39,647 bases of DNA from Gammaproteobacteria bacterium (GTDB lineage: Bacteria > Pseudomonadota > Gammaproteobacteria > SURF-13), in contig QZKM01000012.1 of assembly GCA_003599485.1 (NCBI GenBank), positions 1-39,647 of the forward strand. The letters run 5' to 3'. Under the pieces are notes generated by a model. The model did no database searches and was not told where the DNA came from. It saw only the letters and a program-made list of their open reading frames with translations. Shown piece after piece: positions 1 through 8,304 of the stretch. The position numbers were made by a program, and so were the translations under genes. Each line of letters starts with the position of its first letter. Position 1 is the first letter of the stretch.

Positions 1-7
1 ATTAATC

Positions 8-97
8 CGTCATTCCGGGCGGAGCGTAGCGGAGACCCGGAATCCAGTGTCTTTATATTCAATGACTTACTGGGTTCCCGCTTGCGCGGGAACGACG
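8..97. repeat. Bilateral palindromic intergenic repeat (REP/BIME-like)
   Basis: Two hairpins lie side by side. The first has an 8-bp stem at 12-19/36-43 (ATTCCGGG/CCCGGAAT). The second has an 8-bp stem at 74-81/86-93 (GTTCCCGC/GCGGGAAC) with a TTGC loop. The outer flanks (CGTCATTCC at 8-16 and GGAACGACG at 89-97) are also inverted copies with one mismatch, as are GGAATCCAG (39-47) and CTGGGTTCC (70-78). This is the layout of the dispersed palindromic repeats common between genes in proteobacteria. Only one copy is in the window, so mobility cannot be judged. Confidence 0.7.
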
Positions 98-164
98 CAC
101 TTTTAGAGTTCATCTGATTTTGTGATAGGTTCTAGTTAGGCAAACTGACTCAAGGAGGCAGGCT

Positions 165-458
165 ATGAAAGTGATTTGTAGTATTACGGCGGCGGCTGGG
201 TTACTTGTGCTTTCGGTAAGTTGTTTTGCTGCCGACCCGGTTCCTCTTCCCTGCGACCCGCGCGACTGTCCTCCCATTGATCCGTGTAAGCTGGCACCAG
301 AACGGTGTGAAGACAAGGGCGGCCCTATAAGCTCTAAGAAGGATACATCAGCCGATAGTCAGAAAAAGAATGAAGAAGAGTCTGATGATCCATGCAAGTG
401 GTGCAAACCATGCAGCCGAACGCCTGGATCACAGTGTTTGGAATGCTGTGCAAAGTAG
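165..458 (+). CDS. Small exported cysteine-rich protein, function unknown
   Basis: The 97-residue product starts with a signal peptide (basic N-terminus, hydrophobic stretch about residues 8-19, probable cleavage after Cys-Phe-Ala at 22), so it is probably sent to the periplasm or outside. The predicted mature part has 10 cysteines in two groups: four in a Pro/Asp-rich N-terminal stretch (CDPRDC and following) and six near the C-terminus (CKWCKPC and CLECC), separated by a Lys/Glu/Ser-rich linker. This suggests disulfides or metal binding, but I recognise no family. The start is supported by AAGGAGG 8 bases upstream of the ATG. No operon partner is evident. Just downstream, an imperfect stem-loop (475-481 with 518-524) could end transcription. 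Confidence 0.75.
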   Translation: MKVICSITAAAGLLVLSVSCFAADPVPLPCDPRDCPPIDPCKLAPERCEDKGGPISSKKDTSADSQKKNEEESDDPCKWCKPCSRTPGSQCLECCAK

Positions 459-474
459 CTGCCTGACATGATTT

Positions 475-524
475 AAGGGATCACCCACCTATAAGTCATC
501 TTTGGATTTAGGGAGTCATCCCTT
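475..524 (+). terminator. Possible stem-loop after the cysteine-rich gene
   Basis: AAGGGAT (475-481) pairs with ATCCCTT (518-524), and CCC (484-486) can pair with GGG (511-513) inside. There is no U-run after the stem, so an intrinsic terminator is only a guess. The remaining DNA up to 673 shows no recognisable feature. Confidence 0.25.
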
Positions 525-673
525 GTCGGCAAGATGGCGAGTGGTAGGGTATGCTCTTAATCGGTCAACCGGGATATCTGGCGGCCAGGATATTTACTTC
601 AGGCAGCTGCTGCCAACAAGCCATAGAAGCTGATACGCGCTCTTGTCTGATCGGGGTAACGGCGGCACACCAT

Positions 674-1147
674 ATGAAATATGCCCTTTCCATCATGCTG
701 TCTTTCATGCTCGCTTCCTGCGGAGACTGGGCCGGGCAGAGCAGAATCAGCAGCGAGATTGAACGTCAAATCTCACAAACCAACGGTCAAACAATCAACC
801 TCTCTGAGGTGGGCGGCCCGGAATGGGAACGTGTCTGTATTTTCGGGCCGTATTCCAACAACGTCATGGCCCGGAAGGCTCTTGGTTTCGCATGGGACTT
901 GGAAGCCAACACCTCGATTGCCCTGTCGGATAGCATCAATGTTTTTGTTTTCGTTAAAGGCGGCAGTGTTGTTGCATACACGGAACATTCGCGGCGCCAC
1001 GGCGACTTCTGGATGTTATCGGGCCGCTGCTTCAATAGAGACCGCGCTATCCTATCCATACGGATTCCCACGACGGCCGTTTTGACGCCGGCAGCAAGTA
1101 GCCCGGAGGAGCTAAGTGTAGCCCGGGGGCTGATAGGGCTTGAATAG
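674..1147 (+). CDS. Putative lipoprotein of unknown function
   Basis: Translation from the ATG at 674 gives 157 residues opening with a typical lipoprotein signal: Met-Lys-Tyr, a hydrophobic stretch, and the lipobox Leu13-Ala14-Ser15-Cys16, so the mature protein would be lipidated on Cys16 and anchored in a membrane. The same frame is open back to 551, but the extra 41 residues would bury the lipobox internally, so the later start is preferred. The mature part has a Cys-containing 'ERVCIFGPY' segment and a second Cys in 'SGRCF', which could form a disulfide. I recognise no family. The ribosome-binding site is weak. The gene stops 2 bases before the end of the opposite-strand DAHP synthase gene. 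Confidence 0.65.
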   Translation: MKYALSIMLSFMLASCGDWAGQSRISSEIERQISQTNGQTINLSEVGGPEWERVCIFGPYSNNVMARKALGFAWDLEANTSIALSDSINVFVFVKGGSVVAYTEHSRRHGDFWMLSGRCFNRDRAILSIRIPTTAVLTPAASSPEELSVARGLIGLE

Positions 1148-1149
1148 CA

Positions 1150-2280
1150 TTAAGCCGCAGTCTTTTTTGAGGCGGCGTCCTGGGCCAGGGCGCGGCGTTT
1201 TTCGTAGGCTGCGCGCGCGATGCGCACGTCTTCCAGGAAGCAGGGCAGTTCTTCCAGCGTGAGCGCCTGCGGGCCGTCCACCAGGGCCTTGTGCGGGGCG
1301 GGGTGGAAGTCCACCAGGATCATGTTGGCGCCGGCGATGACGCCTTGCGCGGTGACGTGCTGCACGTCGAGGATGCCGTCCGGGGCACGGTCGCGCGAGC
1401 CGACGGAGTGCGAGGGGTCTATGCACACCGGCATGCGCGTGAGGCGCTTGATCACCGGCACGTGCGCGAAGTCCACGAAGTTGCGATGCGGGTCGCCGGC
1501 GTTGGTCTTCATGCCGCGCAGGCCGAACACCACGTTGCGGTTGCCTTCGCTCGCCAGGTATTCGGCGGCGTTGAGTGACTCTTCCAGCGTGATGCCGAAG
1601 CCGCGCTTCAACAACACCGGAAATTCGCGCTGGCGGCCCACTGCCTTCAGCAATTCAAAATTCTGTGTGTTGCGTGTGCCGATTTGCAGCATTACGCCGG
1701 TGGGATTGCCGGTTTGTTGCAGCGCGGCGCGGATTTCATCCACGTGCGAGTCGTGGGTGATCTCCATGGCGATGACCTTGATGCCGTATTTCCCGGCCAG
1801 TTCGAATACGTAGGGCAGGCAGTTTTTGCCGTGGCCCTGGAAGGAGTAGGGGTTGGTGCGCGGTTTGTAGGCGCCCATGCGCGTGCACACCTGACCGTTG
1901 TCGCGCAGCGCCTTCATCATGATTTCCACGTGTTCGCGCGTGTCCACCGCGCACAGGCCGGCGAACACGTTAAGCGTATCCTGGCTGAAACGCACGCCGT
2001 TGTAGTCGAAATAGGTAGGACGATTGTCGTCCTTGTGCCGGCCCAGGATGCGGTATTCCTCGGTCACGCGCACTGCGCGTTCCACGCAGGGCAGGTTGTT
2101 CATGTCGTCGAGGCCGAGTGACAACGTGTCGCCGATGAGGTAGAGCTCGGTGAGGGTGCGCTGCGCGCCTACTTCTTCATGCACACGGACCTGAATCTCG
2201 GGAAGATTATTCAGGTGATCCATGAGCCGGTGGTATTCGGCGCTGTTCTTGTCTGTGCCGGGCTTGAGTATCAGTATCAT
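1150..2280 (-). CDS. aroF: 3-deoxy-7-phosphoheptulonate (DAHP) synthase, type I-beta, divergent
   Basis: This enzyme condenses phosphoenolpyruvate and erythrose 4-phosphate to DAHP, the first step of the shikimate pathway. The 376-residue product has the small N-terminal regulatory-type domain of the Thermotoga-like I-beta class (about residues 1-80, opening MILILKPG), followed by the TIM barrel. Barrel motifs are GAYKPRTNPYSFQG (136-149), IGTRNTQNF (200-208), LLKRG (223-227) and DPSH (288-291). Putative metal ligands are Cys110 (GLCAVD where relatives have GPCSVE), His291, Asp324 and Asp335. Position 324 is normally Glu, and the usual 'ERG' is 'LRG' here, so this is a divergent member. It is the last gene of the minus-strand cluster, 42 bp after the methyltransferase gene, with a weak ribosome-binding site. 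Confidence 0.88.
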   Translation of the reverse strand: MILILKPGTDKNSAEYHRLMDHLNNLPEIQVRVHEEVGAQRTLTELYLIGDTLSLGLDDMNNLPCVERAVRVTEEYRILGRHKDDNRPTYFDYNGVRFSQDTLNVFAGLCAVDTREHVEIMMKALRDNGQVCTRMGAYKPRTNPYSFQGHGKNCLPYVFELAGKYGIKVIAMEITHDSHVDEIRAALQQTGNPTGVMLQIGTRNTQNFELLKAVGRQREFPVLLKRGFGITLEESLNAAEYLASEGNRNVVFGLRGMKTNAGDPHRNFVDFAHVPVIKRLTRMPVCIDPSHSVGSRDRAPDGILDVQHVTAQGVIAGANMILVDFHPAPHKALVDGPQALTLEELPCFLEDVRIARAAYEKRRALAQDAASKKTAA

Positions 2281-2322
2281 TGTCAGGTCAGCTTGTTATT
2301 TAAACAAAATATTATGGCACAA

Positions 2323-3591
2323 TCACGCGGCGCTGGCACGTTCCAGAGCGACGGCGTAAAAGGTGTCGGTGTGGTGGCGGTGGGTATAAAGGCGCAGGGC
2401 CTGTTCCTGCGCGGGCAGGGGGAGAGGAACATGTTTGCGCGCCAATATCTCACCGGCTGGAATCACGCGGAATTCCGGGTGTGCGCCCAAAAACCACTCG
2501 ACAACCGCATCGTTCTCCGCGCGTAACGGGCTGCACGTGGCATACACCAGCCGCCCGCCCGGCTTGACCAGCGTGGCGGCAGCCTCCAGGATGCGCTGCT
2601 GCAACGCGGTGATTTGCTCCAGATTGTGCGCGCGCCATTTGATGTCAGGGTTGCGGCGCAGCGTGCCGAGGCCGGTGCAGGGCGCGTCCACCAGCACGCG
2701 ATCCATCTTGCCGCGCAGGCGTTGCACGCGCGGGTCGCGTTCATGCTCGATCACCACGCGCCGCACGGTATCGAGCCCGGCGCGCGCCAGCCTGGGCTTG
2801 AGTTTATTGAGGCGCTTTTCCAGCACGTCGAAGGCGTACAACGTGCCGGTGTTGGCCATGAGTGCGCCCAGCGCCAGGGTCTTGCCACCGCCGCCGGCGC
2901 AAAAATCCGCCACCATTTCGTGACGCCGGGGTTCCACGAGCAGGGCCAGCAGTTGACTGCCTTCATCCTGTATTTCGATCATGCCCTCCTGAAAGGCGCG
3001 CGTTTTGAACAAGGGCGCGCGTTCGTTAAGGCGCAGGCCTAATGGTGAGTAAGGTGTGGGCTCACTGGCGTAACCTTCGGCGGCCAGCGCGGCGGCGGCT
3101 TGTTCACGTTTGGCCTTGAGGGTGTTGACGCGCACGTCCACCGGGGCGGGACGATTGAGCGCCTCGGCGAGCGCAATCGTCTCGCTCTCGCCGAGCTGGG
3201 CCGTCAGGCTATCGTAAATCCAGTCCGGCAGCGACACGCGCACGGCGGGCGGCAGTTGGCGTGAGTCGGTTTGACGGATGCGCGCGGCCAGCGCAGCGGC
3301 ATCGCCGTTGTAACCCGCCTCTTGCAGGGCGCGCGCGCTCCAGCCTTGCTGCGTTATCAGGTGGGCGGCAAGCAGCTCCGCGGGCGGGGCGGGGGTTGCG
3401 CCGAGCCGATGCTCCAGCAGACGCTTGTGGCGCAGACAGGCGTACACCGCTTCGGCGGCAAAGGCGCGATCTTTTGAGCCCATCTCCCGATGCGAGCGGA
3501 AGTAACGTTCGATTTCGCGGTCGGCGGGTTGCGCGCTGTTCAGCACCGCGGCCAGCAATTCCGCAGCGCGCGCGTAGGGGCGTGGCTTCAC
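2323..3591 (-). CDS. rsmB: RsmB/NOP-family RNA (cytosine-5) methyltransferase
   Basis: An S-adenosylmethionine-dependent m5C methyltransferase, most likely acting on 16S rRNA (RsmB modifies C967 in E. coli). The 422-residue protein has an N-terminal NusB-like helical region, the NOP/SUN motif RVNTLK, the SAM-binding DFCAGGGGKT, motif IV DAPCTGLGT and motif VI YATCSP. In this family the motif VI Cys attacks the base and the motif IV Cys helps release the product; both are present. Start is a GTG six bases after the upstream stop, so it is probably translated together with aguB. Neither fmt nor def is next to it, unlike the E. coli rsmB locus, so exact target specificity is inferred only from similarity. 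Confidence 0.85.
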   Translation of the reverse strand: MKPRPYARAAELLAAVLNSAQPADREIERYFRSHREMGSKDRAFAAEAVYACLRHKRLLEHRLGATPAPPAELLAAHLITQQGWSARALQEAGYNGDAAALAARIRQTDSRQLPPAVRVSLPDWIYDSLTAQLGESETIALAEALNRPAPVDVRVNTLKAKREQAAAALAAEGYASEPTPYSPLGLRLNERAPLFKTRAFQEGMIEIQDEGSQLLALLVEPRRHEMVADFCAGGGGKTLALGALMANTGTLYAFDVLEKRLNKLKPRLARAGLDTVRRVVIEHERDPRVQRLRGKMDRVLVDAPCTGLGTLRRNPDIKWRAHNLEQITALQQRILEAAATLVKPGGRLVYATCSPLRAENDAVVEWFLGAHPEFRVIPAGEILARKHVPLPLPAQEQALRLYTHRHHTDTFYAVALERASAA

Positions 3592-3594
3592 CGG

Positions 3595-4485
3595 CTAATC
3601 CGCGTAGCGCTTGAGGATGTCGCCGTAGGCGTCTATGCGCCGGTCGCGCAGGTAAGGCCAGATGCGCCGCACCTGTTCCGAGCGGCGCAAATCTATTTTA
3701 GTTACCACGACTGCGGCGTCGTCTGCTGGCGCCTGCGCCAGCATTTCGCCCTGCGGGCCGCACACAAAACTCGAACCCCAGAACTGTATGCCCTGTGCGG
3801 GATTGTCCGGATGCGCCTCCCAGCCGGTACGGTTGCAGGCGATGAGCGGCAGGCCGTTGGCGATGGCGTGCGCGCGCTGGCTGGTGATCCAGGCCTCGCG
3901 TTGCCGTTGCTGTTCATCCGCACTGTCGCTGCGATCCCAGCCGATGGCGGTGGGGTAGATCAACAGGTCCGCGCCGTGCAGCGCCATCAGGCGCGCCGCC
4001 TCCGGGTACCACTGGTCCCAGCACACCAGCACGCCCAGCTTGCCGGCCGGGGTGGCGATGGGCATGAAGCCGAGATCGCCGGGGGTGAAGTAAAATTTCT
4101 CGTGATAGCCGGGGTCATCCGGGATGTGCATCTTGCGGTATTTGCCCGCCATGCGCCCATCGCTGTCGAGCACAACCGCCGTGTTGTGATACACGCCCGC
4201 CGCGCGGCGCTCAAACAGCGAGGCGACGATGACGACGCGCAGTTCTTTGGCGAGCGCCGCCAGTTGTTCGGTCGCCGGGCCGGGGATGGTTTCGGCCAGA
4301 TCAAAGTTGCGCGCGTCTTCGCTCTGACAAAAATACAGGCTGGCGTGCAACTCCTGCAGCACGACGAGGTGCGCGCCTTGAGCGGCGGCCTCGCGGACGC
4401 CGCGTACGCTGGCGGCAATATTCTGCGCGCGCTCCGCGCCGCACGCGTGCTGCACCAGGGCGGCTTTGAGTTCAGGATTTTTCAT
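3595..4485 (-). CDS. aguB: N-carbamoylputrescine amidase
   Basis: Hydrolyses N-carbamoylputrescine to putrescine, CO2 and ammonia, the second step of the agmatine route. The 296-residue protein is a full nitrilase-superfamily domain with the Glu-Lys-Cys triad: Glu45 (VVLQELH), Lys118 (KYRKMHIPD) and Cys155 (LVCWDQWYPE). The length matches plant and bacterial AguB. It lies 9 bp downstream of aguA and 3 bp upstream of the rRNA methyltransferase, so the three form one transcription unit. Adjacency to an agmatine deiminase makes the substrate assignment strong compared with other nitrilase branches. Confidence 0.94.
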   Translation of the reverse strand: MKNPELKAALVQHACGAERAQNIAASVRGVREAAAQGAHLVVLQELHASLYFCQSEDARNFDLAETIPGPATEQLAALAKELRVVIVASLFERRAAGVYHNTAVVLDSDGRMAGKYRKMHIPDDPGYHEKFYFTPGDLGFMPIATPAGKLGVLVCWDQWYPEAARLMALHGADLLIYPTAIGWDRSDSADEQQRQREAWITSQRAHAIANGLPLIACNRTGWEAHPDNPAQGIQFWGSSFVCGPQGEMLAQAPADDAAVVVTKIDLRRSEQVRRIWPYLRDRRIDAYGDILKRYAD

Positions 4486-4494
4486 CGCGTTATT

Positions 4495-5544
4495 CTACAG
4501 CACCCCGGCGGGCAACTGCATGGTGACGCAGTGCAGACTGCCGTGCTGGAGTATCAAGGGCGAGCAGGGGATGCCGATGATCTCGCGTTCAGGAAAGCAC
4601 TGCCGGACGCGCTCCAGCGCCACGCTGTCGCTGGGGTCGTCATAGGTGGGCACAAGCACCGCGCCGTTGATAATCAAAAAATTGGCGTAAGTCGCGGGCA
4701 GACGCTGGCCGGCCTCATCATATTTCGCCTGTGGCCAGGGCAGGGGAACGAGTTGATAAGGCGTTCCGTCACTTTTGCGCAGTTGTTTCAGTTCCTGTTC
4801 CATGAGCTTGAGTTCGGCATAGTGTTCGTCTTGTGCATTGTCGCACGCGACATAACAGATCGTGTTTGCGCTGCAAAAGCGCGCCAGGGTGTCTATGTGG
4901 CTGTCGGTGTCGTCGCCCGCGAGGTAGCCGTGTTCCAGCCACAGCACGCGCTCTGCGCCAAGCCATGCCTTCAAGCGCGCCTCGACGTTCTGGCGTGACA
5001 GGCCGGGGTTGCGGGTGGGGGCGAGCAGGCAACGCGAGGTGGTGAGCAACGTGCCCGCGCCGTCCACCTCGATGCTGCCGCCTTCCAGAACAAGGGGAAT
5101 AGTCTCCAGCGGCGTTTTTCCGAATGCGCCGAGCGCATGCAGACGCTGCGTGACTTGATCGTCCAGCTCCGCCTCGAATTTTCCGCCCCAGCCGTTAAAG
5201 ACAAAGTCAAGCAGGCGGGGCTTGCCGTTACGCAGCACGGTGATGGGCCCGTGATCGCGCGCCCAGGTGTCATTGCTGGGTGCTTGAAACAGATGTATGC
5301 GCGCCATGTCTGCGCCTGAGGCGCGCAGCACGCCGCTCACATGTTGCAGATGCGCGGCGTCATGGGCGCTGATGATGAGCTGTTCGCGGCGGCTGATGAC
5401 GCAAGCGATCTCCGCGAATACCGGCTCCACCTGATCCAGGTGTTCGCGCCAATCGCCGTGCGTGTGCGGCCAGGTCAGCATGACCGCGCACTGCGGCGAC
5501 CATTCGGGGGGCAGATGGGAAGTCGGGCGGTGTCCGGATGACAT
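4495..5544 (-). CDS. aguA: Agmatine deiminase
   Basis: Converts agmatine to N-carbamoylputrescine and ammonia, feeding AguB. The 349-residue product (ATG at 5544) belongs to the PPAD/agmatine deiminase family of guanidine-modifying enzymes: NDTWARDHGP, EGGSIEVDG, a DSHIDT motif with the catalytic-type His/Asp, and the nucleophile in HGSLHCVTMQ (Cys339). An in-frame TTG two codons earlier (5550) is possible but has no better ribosome site. It is the first gene of the minus-strand cluster, preceded by a very A+T-rich stretch with two TATAAT boxes on this strand. Putrescine supply for polyamine synthesis is the likely role. Confidence 0.94.
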   Translation of the reverse strand: MSSGHRPTSHLPPEWSPQCAVMLTWPHTHGDWREHLDQVEPVFAEIACVISRREQLIISAHDAAHLQHVSGVLRASGADMARIHLFQAPSNDTWARDHGPITVLRNGKPRLLDFVFNGWGGKFEAELDDQVTQRLHALGAFGKTPLETIPLVLEGGSIEVDGAGTLLTTSRCLLAPTRNPGLSRQNVEARLKAWLGAERVLWLEHGYLAGDDTDSHIDTLARFCSANTICYVACDNAQDEHYAELKLMEQELKQLRKSDGTPYQLVPLPWPQAKYDEAGQRLPATYANFLIINGAVLVPTYDDPSDSVALERVRQCFPEREIIGIPCSPLILQHGSLHCVTMQLPAGVL

Positions 5545-5600
5545 ATTCAACTTTAATATGATATTATATGATGCTGTTTTTATTTATTATTATAACAGTT
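5545..5600 (-). promoter_or_regulatory. Putative promoter region of the aguA cluster
   Basis: On the minus strand TATAAT boxes occur at 5594-5589 and 5568-5563 inside a strongly A+T-rich stretch, unlike the surrounding G+C-rich DNA. No good -35 hexamer lies at 16-18 bp from either (a TTGGTA sits 14 bp from the first), so the assignment is tentative. Confidence 0.35.
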
Positions 5601-5657
5601 ACTCGGTTTACCAACTTAATCGTGAAGTCATTGTCTCATTACTTGACGCCACTTACA

Positions 5658-5682
5658 CTGTATCTTGGCCCTGTATCTTGGC
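5658..5682. repeat. 12-bp tandem repeat
   Basis: CTGTATCTTGGC occurs at 5658-5669 and again at 5671-5682, one base apart (13-bp period). It lies between two divergent genes, upstream of the exported charged protein. It could be an operator pair or a chance duplication. Confidence 0.45.
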
Positions 5683-5765
5683 ACGGTGAGTTGCATCTGC
5701 GTGGTGTAGTCGTGAGGCGGATGCTAAACCCTGATGCTGACTCTTAGACAAGGACACTGCTTATT

Positions 5766-6218
5766 ATGATAAAACACCTTTTCGCCATCTCCTTATCCGC
5801 CATGCTGATTGGCGCAGGCGCGGTCAACGCGGCCGACCCCGCTCCCGCGGGCGGCGGCGCCGGTAAAGCCCCGCTCGATCAGGCCATCGAGAGCGTGGAG
5901 AAGAATCTGGATAAAAATCCCGATAACAGCGGCTTGCAGAATGCGCGCGAGAGGCTGGAGGCCAATCAGGAGCGTAAAGAGGCCAAGGACGCCGCCAAGG
6001 ATGCGCGCAAGAAGGCGCATCGGGAAGCTAAAGAAAAGAAACGTATGGAGAAGGAAAAGCGCAAGGCCGCCAGAAAAGAGGAAAAGGATCGCCGCAAGGA
6101 GTCCGGCGACATGGACGCTGATGGCAAGGCCGGTACGACTCCAGCCGCCGGCGCCAGCCAGCCCAGCGCGACCGATCAGGCGATAGACATCCTTAAGGAC
6201 CAAATAAATAAAAAATAA
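5766..6218 (+). CDS. Exported, highly charged low-complexity protein
   Basis: The 150-residue product has a clear signal peptide (hydrophobic residues about 6-20, probable cleavage after Val-Asn-Ala at 22). The mature part has a Gly/Ala/Pro-rich start, a short predicted amphipathic helix (about 37-70), then a Lys/Glu/Arg/Ala-rich segment (about 70-115) resembling a single charged alpha-helix, and a Thr/Ala/Pro tail ending in a helix. Motif 'QAIESVEKNL' near the front and 'QAIDILKDQI' at the end are similar, suggesting two copies of one small helix flanking the charged part. AAGGA precedes the ATG by about 12 bases. Function unknown. It is a single-gene unit followed by a strong hairpin. Confidence 0.75.
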   Translation: MIKHLFAISLSAMLIGAGAVNAADPAPAGGGAGKAPLDQAIESVEKNLDKNPDNSGLQNARERLEANQERKEAKDAAKDARKKAHREAKEKKRMEKEKRKAARKEEKDRRKESGDMDADGKAGTTPAAGASQPSATDQAIDILKDQINKK

Positions 6219-6242
6219 GCGCTGCTGGTATACTTGAATCAA

Positions 6243-6273
6243 GCAAAGGCCAGGCGGAATGCCTGGCCTTTGC
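6243..6273. terminator. Strong inverted repeat, probable (bidirectional) terminator
   Basis: A perfect 13-bp stem pairs 6243-6255 with 6261-6273 around the loop GGAAT, with AAAGGCC/GGCCTTT arms. It sits 25 bp after the charged-protein gene and before lolC. There is no long U-run after the stem, but the AAA/TTT arm ends give a short one on either strand. Confidence 0.75.
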
Positions 6274-6318
6274 GTATCATCCGTTATGACCATGAGACTG
6301 GTAACGATCTAGGCCTGC

Positions 6319-7566
6319 ATGTTCCGCCCCGTCGAACTATTCATCGGGCTGCGCTACACCCGCGCCAAGCGCCGCAACCACTTCATCTCGTTTATCTCCG
6401 TTACCTCCATTGTGGGCATCGCGCTGGGCGTCACGGCGCTGATTACCGTGCTTTCGGTGATGAACGGTTTTCAGCGCGAAGTGCGTACCGGCATCCTGGG
6501 CATGGCCTCGCACGCCACGGTGTCGAGCCTGAACGGCACACTTGCCGATTGGCGGGAGCTGGTGGATGAGATGCAGCGTCAGCCGCGCGTGCTGGGCGCG
6601 GCGCCGTTTATTGAAGCGCAGGGCATGCTCAGTTACGGGCAGGCGGTGAGCGGCGCGCTGATACGCGGCGTGCTGCCGGAACAGGAGCCCCAAGTATCGT
6701 TCATCGGTGAAAAAATGATACGTGGCCGGCTGGAGGATTTACGCGGCGGCGAATTCGGCATTATTTTGGGACGCGACTTGGCGGGTTCCCTGGGCGTGGG
6801 TGTGGGCGACAAGGTGACCCTGGTCACGCCGCAGGCCAGCGTCACACCGCTCGGCACGCTGCCGCGCCTCAAGCGCTTTACCGTGGCGGGCCTGTTTTAT
6901 GTGGGTAACAATGAGTATGACCGCGCGCTGGCGCTGATGCACATGGAGGATGCGGCCAGGCTGTTTCAGACCGGCGGCTCGGCCACCGGCGTACGCCTGA
7001 AGCTGGATGATATCTATGCCGCGCCCCTGGTCGCGCGCGCGCTGAGACAGCAGTTGCCGCGCGATTTGGCCGTCACCGACTGGACGCAGCAGCACGTCAA
7101 TTTCTTCCGCGCGGTGGCGATAGAAAAGCGCATGATGTTCATCATCCTGACGCTGATCGTGGCGGTGGCGGCGTTCAATATCGTGTCCACGCTGGTGATG
7201 GTGGTGCAGGACAAGAAGGCCGACATCGCCATCCTGCGCACCCTGGGCATCACGCCGCGCAGCGTGATGGCGGTGTTCATGGTGCAGGGCTCCATCATCG
7301 GCGTGTTCGGCACCCTGCTCGGCGTCGTGGGCGGCGTGCTGCTCGCGCTCAACGTGGAGACCGTGGTGCCGTTCATCGAACAGGTGTTCGGGATACGTTT
7401 TCTGTCGCCGGACGTGTATCTCATCAGCGAAGTGCCCTCGGAACTGCACTGGGACGACGTGGTGAATATCGGCTCGGTGGCGCTGATACTCGGCCTGTTG
7501 TCCACCCTGTATCCGGCCTGGCGCGCCGCGCGCACTCAACCCGCCGAGGCCCTGCGCTATGAGTAA
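6319..7566 (+). CDS. lolC: Lipoprotein-releasing ABC transporter permease (LolC/LolE type)
   Basis: Inner-membrane subunit that, with LolD, releases mature lipoproteins to LolA for transfer to the outer membrane. The 415-residue protein has the family layout: one N-terminal membrane segment (about 26-48, after '[13 protein letters not shown]'), a large periplasmic domain, and three C-terminal membrane segments (about 271-295, 318-345 and 378-398). The C-terminal cytoplasmic tail ends [10 protein letters not shown], as usual. Only one LolC/E-like gene is present in the locus, so it may work as a homodimer (a LolF-like arrangement) unless a paralogue lies elsewhere. It overlaps lolD by 8 bp. 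Confidence 0.92.
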   Translation: MFRPVELFIGLRYTRAKRRNHFISFISVTSIVGIALGVTALITVLSVMNGFQREVRTGILGMASHATVSSLNGTLADWRELVDEMQRQPRVLGAAPFIEAQGMLSYGQAVSGALIRGVLPEQEPQVSFIGEKMIRGRLEDLRGGEFGIILGRDLAGSLGVGVGDKVTLVTPQASVTPLGTLPRLKRFTVAGLFYVGNNEYDRALALMHMEDAARLFQTGGSATGVRLKLDDIYAAPLVARALRQQLPRDLAVTDWTQQHVNFFRAVAIEKRMMFIILTLIVAVAAFNIVSTLVMVVQDKKADIAILRTLGITPRSVMAVFMVQGSIIGVFGTLLGVVGGVLLALNVETVVPFIEQVFGIRFLSPDVYLISEVPSELHWDDVVNIGSVALILGLLSTLYPAWRAARTQPAEALRYE

Positions 7567-8245
7567 TGCGGCGGTGGTGCAGTGCAAAAAGCTGGCCAAG
7601 ACTTTTGAGGAAGGCGGTCTTTATGTCGAGGTGTTGAAACAAGTGGATTTCGCCGTCGCGCGCGGCGAGCGCGTGGCCATCGTCGGCGCGTCGGGTTCCG
7701 GCAAGAGCACGTTGTTGCATCTGCTGGGCGGCCTGGATACGCCGAGTGCGGGAGAGGTATGGATTACCGGCAAGGACATGGCGCATCTGGAAGACGCCGA
7801 GCGCGGCTGGCTGCGTAACCAGGCTTTGGGGTTCATCTACCAGTTTCATCATCTGTTGCCGGAATTCACCGCCCTGGAAAACGTCGCCATGCCGTTGTTG
7901 ATACGCGGCATGGCGCCGCGTGAGGCGGCAGAACGCGCTACGGCATTGTTAAACAGGGTAGGGCTGGGCGAACGGCTGGCGCACAAACCCGGGGAACTGT
8001 CCGGCGGCGAACGCCAGCGCGCGGCCGTGGCGCGCGCACTGGTGACCCAGCCGCAGTGCGTGCTGGCGGACGAGCCGACCGGCAACCTGGACCGCCATAC
8101 CGCGCAACAGGTGTATCAACTGATGCTGGAGTTGAACGAGGAGCTGGGCACCAGCCTGGTGGTCGTGACCCACGATCTTGAGCTTGCCGCTCGCATGCAG
8201 CGCGTGCTGACCTTAAAGGACGGGACGCTGAGCGACACGGCCTGA
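7559..8245 (+). CDS. lolD: Lipoprotein-releasing ABC transporter ATPase LolD
   Basis: Cytoplasmic ATPase that powers lipoprotein release by LolC/E. The 228-residue protein is a complete ABC domain: Walker [10 protein letters not shown] (43-51), Q-loop region [16 protein letters not shown] typical of the MacB/LolD branch, signature LSGGERQR, Walker [12 protein letters not shown] and the switch His in VVTHD. The start overlaps the lolC stop, indicating translational coupling. The ATG is positionally fixed by this overlap and by the usual N-terminus. The neighbouring lolC-type gene separates it from the closely related MacB and FtsE ATPases. Confidence 0.95.
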   Translation: MSNAAVVQCKKLAKTFEEGGLYVEVLKQVDFAVARGERVAIVGASGSGKSTLLHLLGGLDTPSAGEVWITGKDMAHLEDAERGWLRNQALGFIYQFHHLLPEFTALENVAMPLLIRGMAPREAAERATALLNRVGLGERLAHKPGELSGGERQRAAVARALVTQPQCVLADEPTGNLDRHTAQQVYQLMLELNEELGTSLVVVTHDLELAARMQRVLTLKDGTLSDTA

Positions 8246-8304
8246 GCTTTGCTGCCAAGGCGCTATTTGTTACAGTAATGGAATAATTCAGGGGGATAGA
8301 TACG

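Noticed and set aside
551-673. Longer start for the lipoprotein
   Set aside because: It would place a lipobox 57 residues inside the protein; the ATG at 674 gives a standard signal.
1098-1130. GTAGCCCGG repeated at 1098 and 1118
   Set aside because: Only 9 bp long and inside the end of a coding region; chance is likely in this composition.
3490-4998. A 502-codon open frame on the plus strand opposite aguB/aguA
   Set aside because: It is the antisense of two clearly conserved enzymes, rich in His, Arg and Ala as expected from G+C-rich shadows, and has no family motifs.
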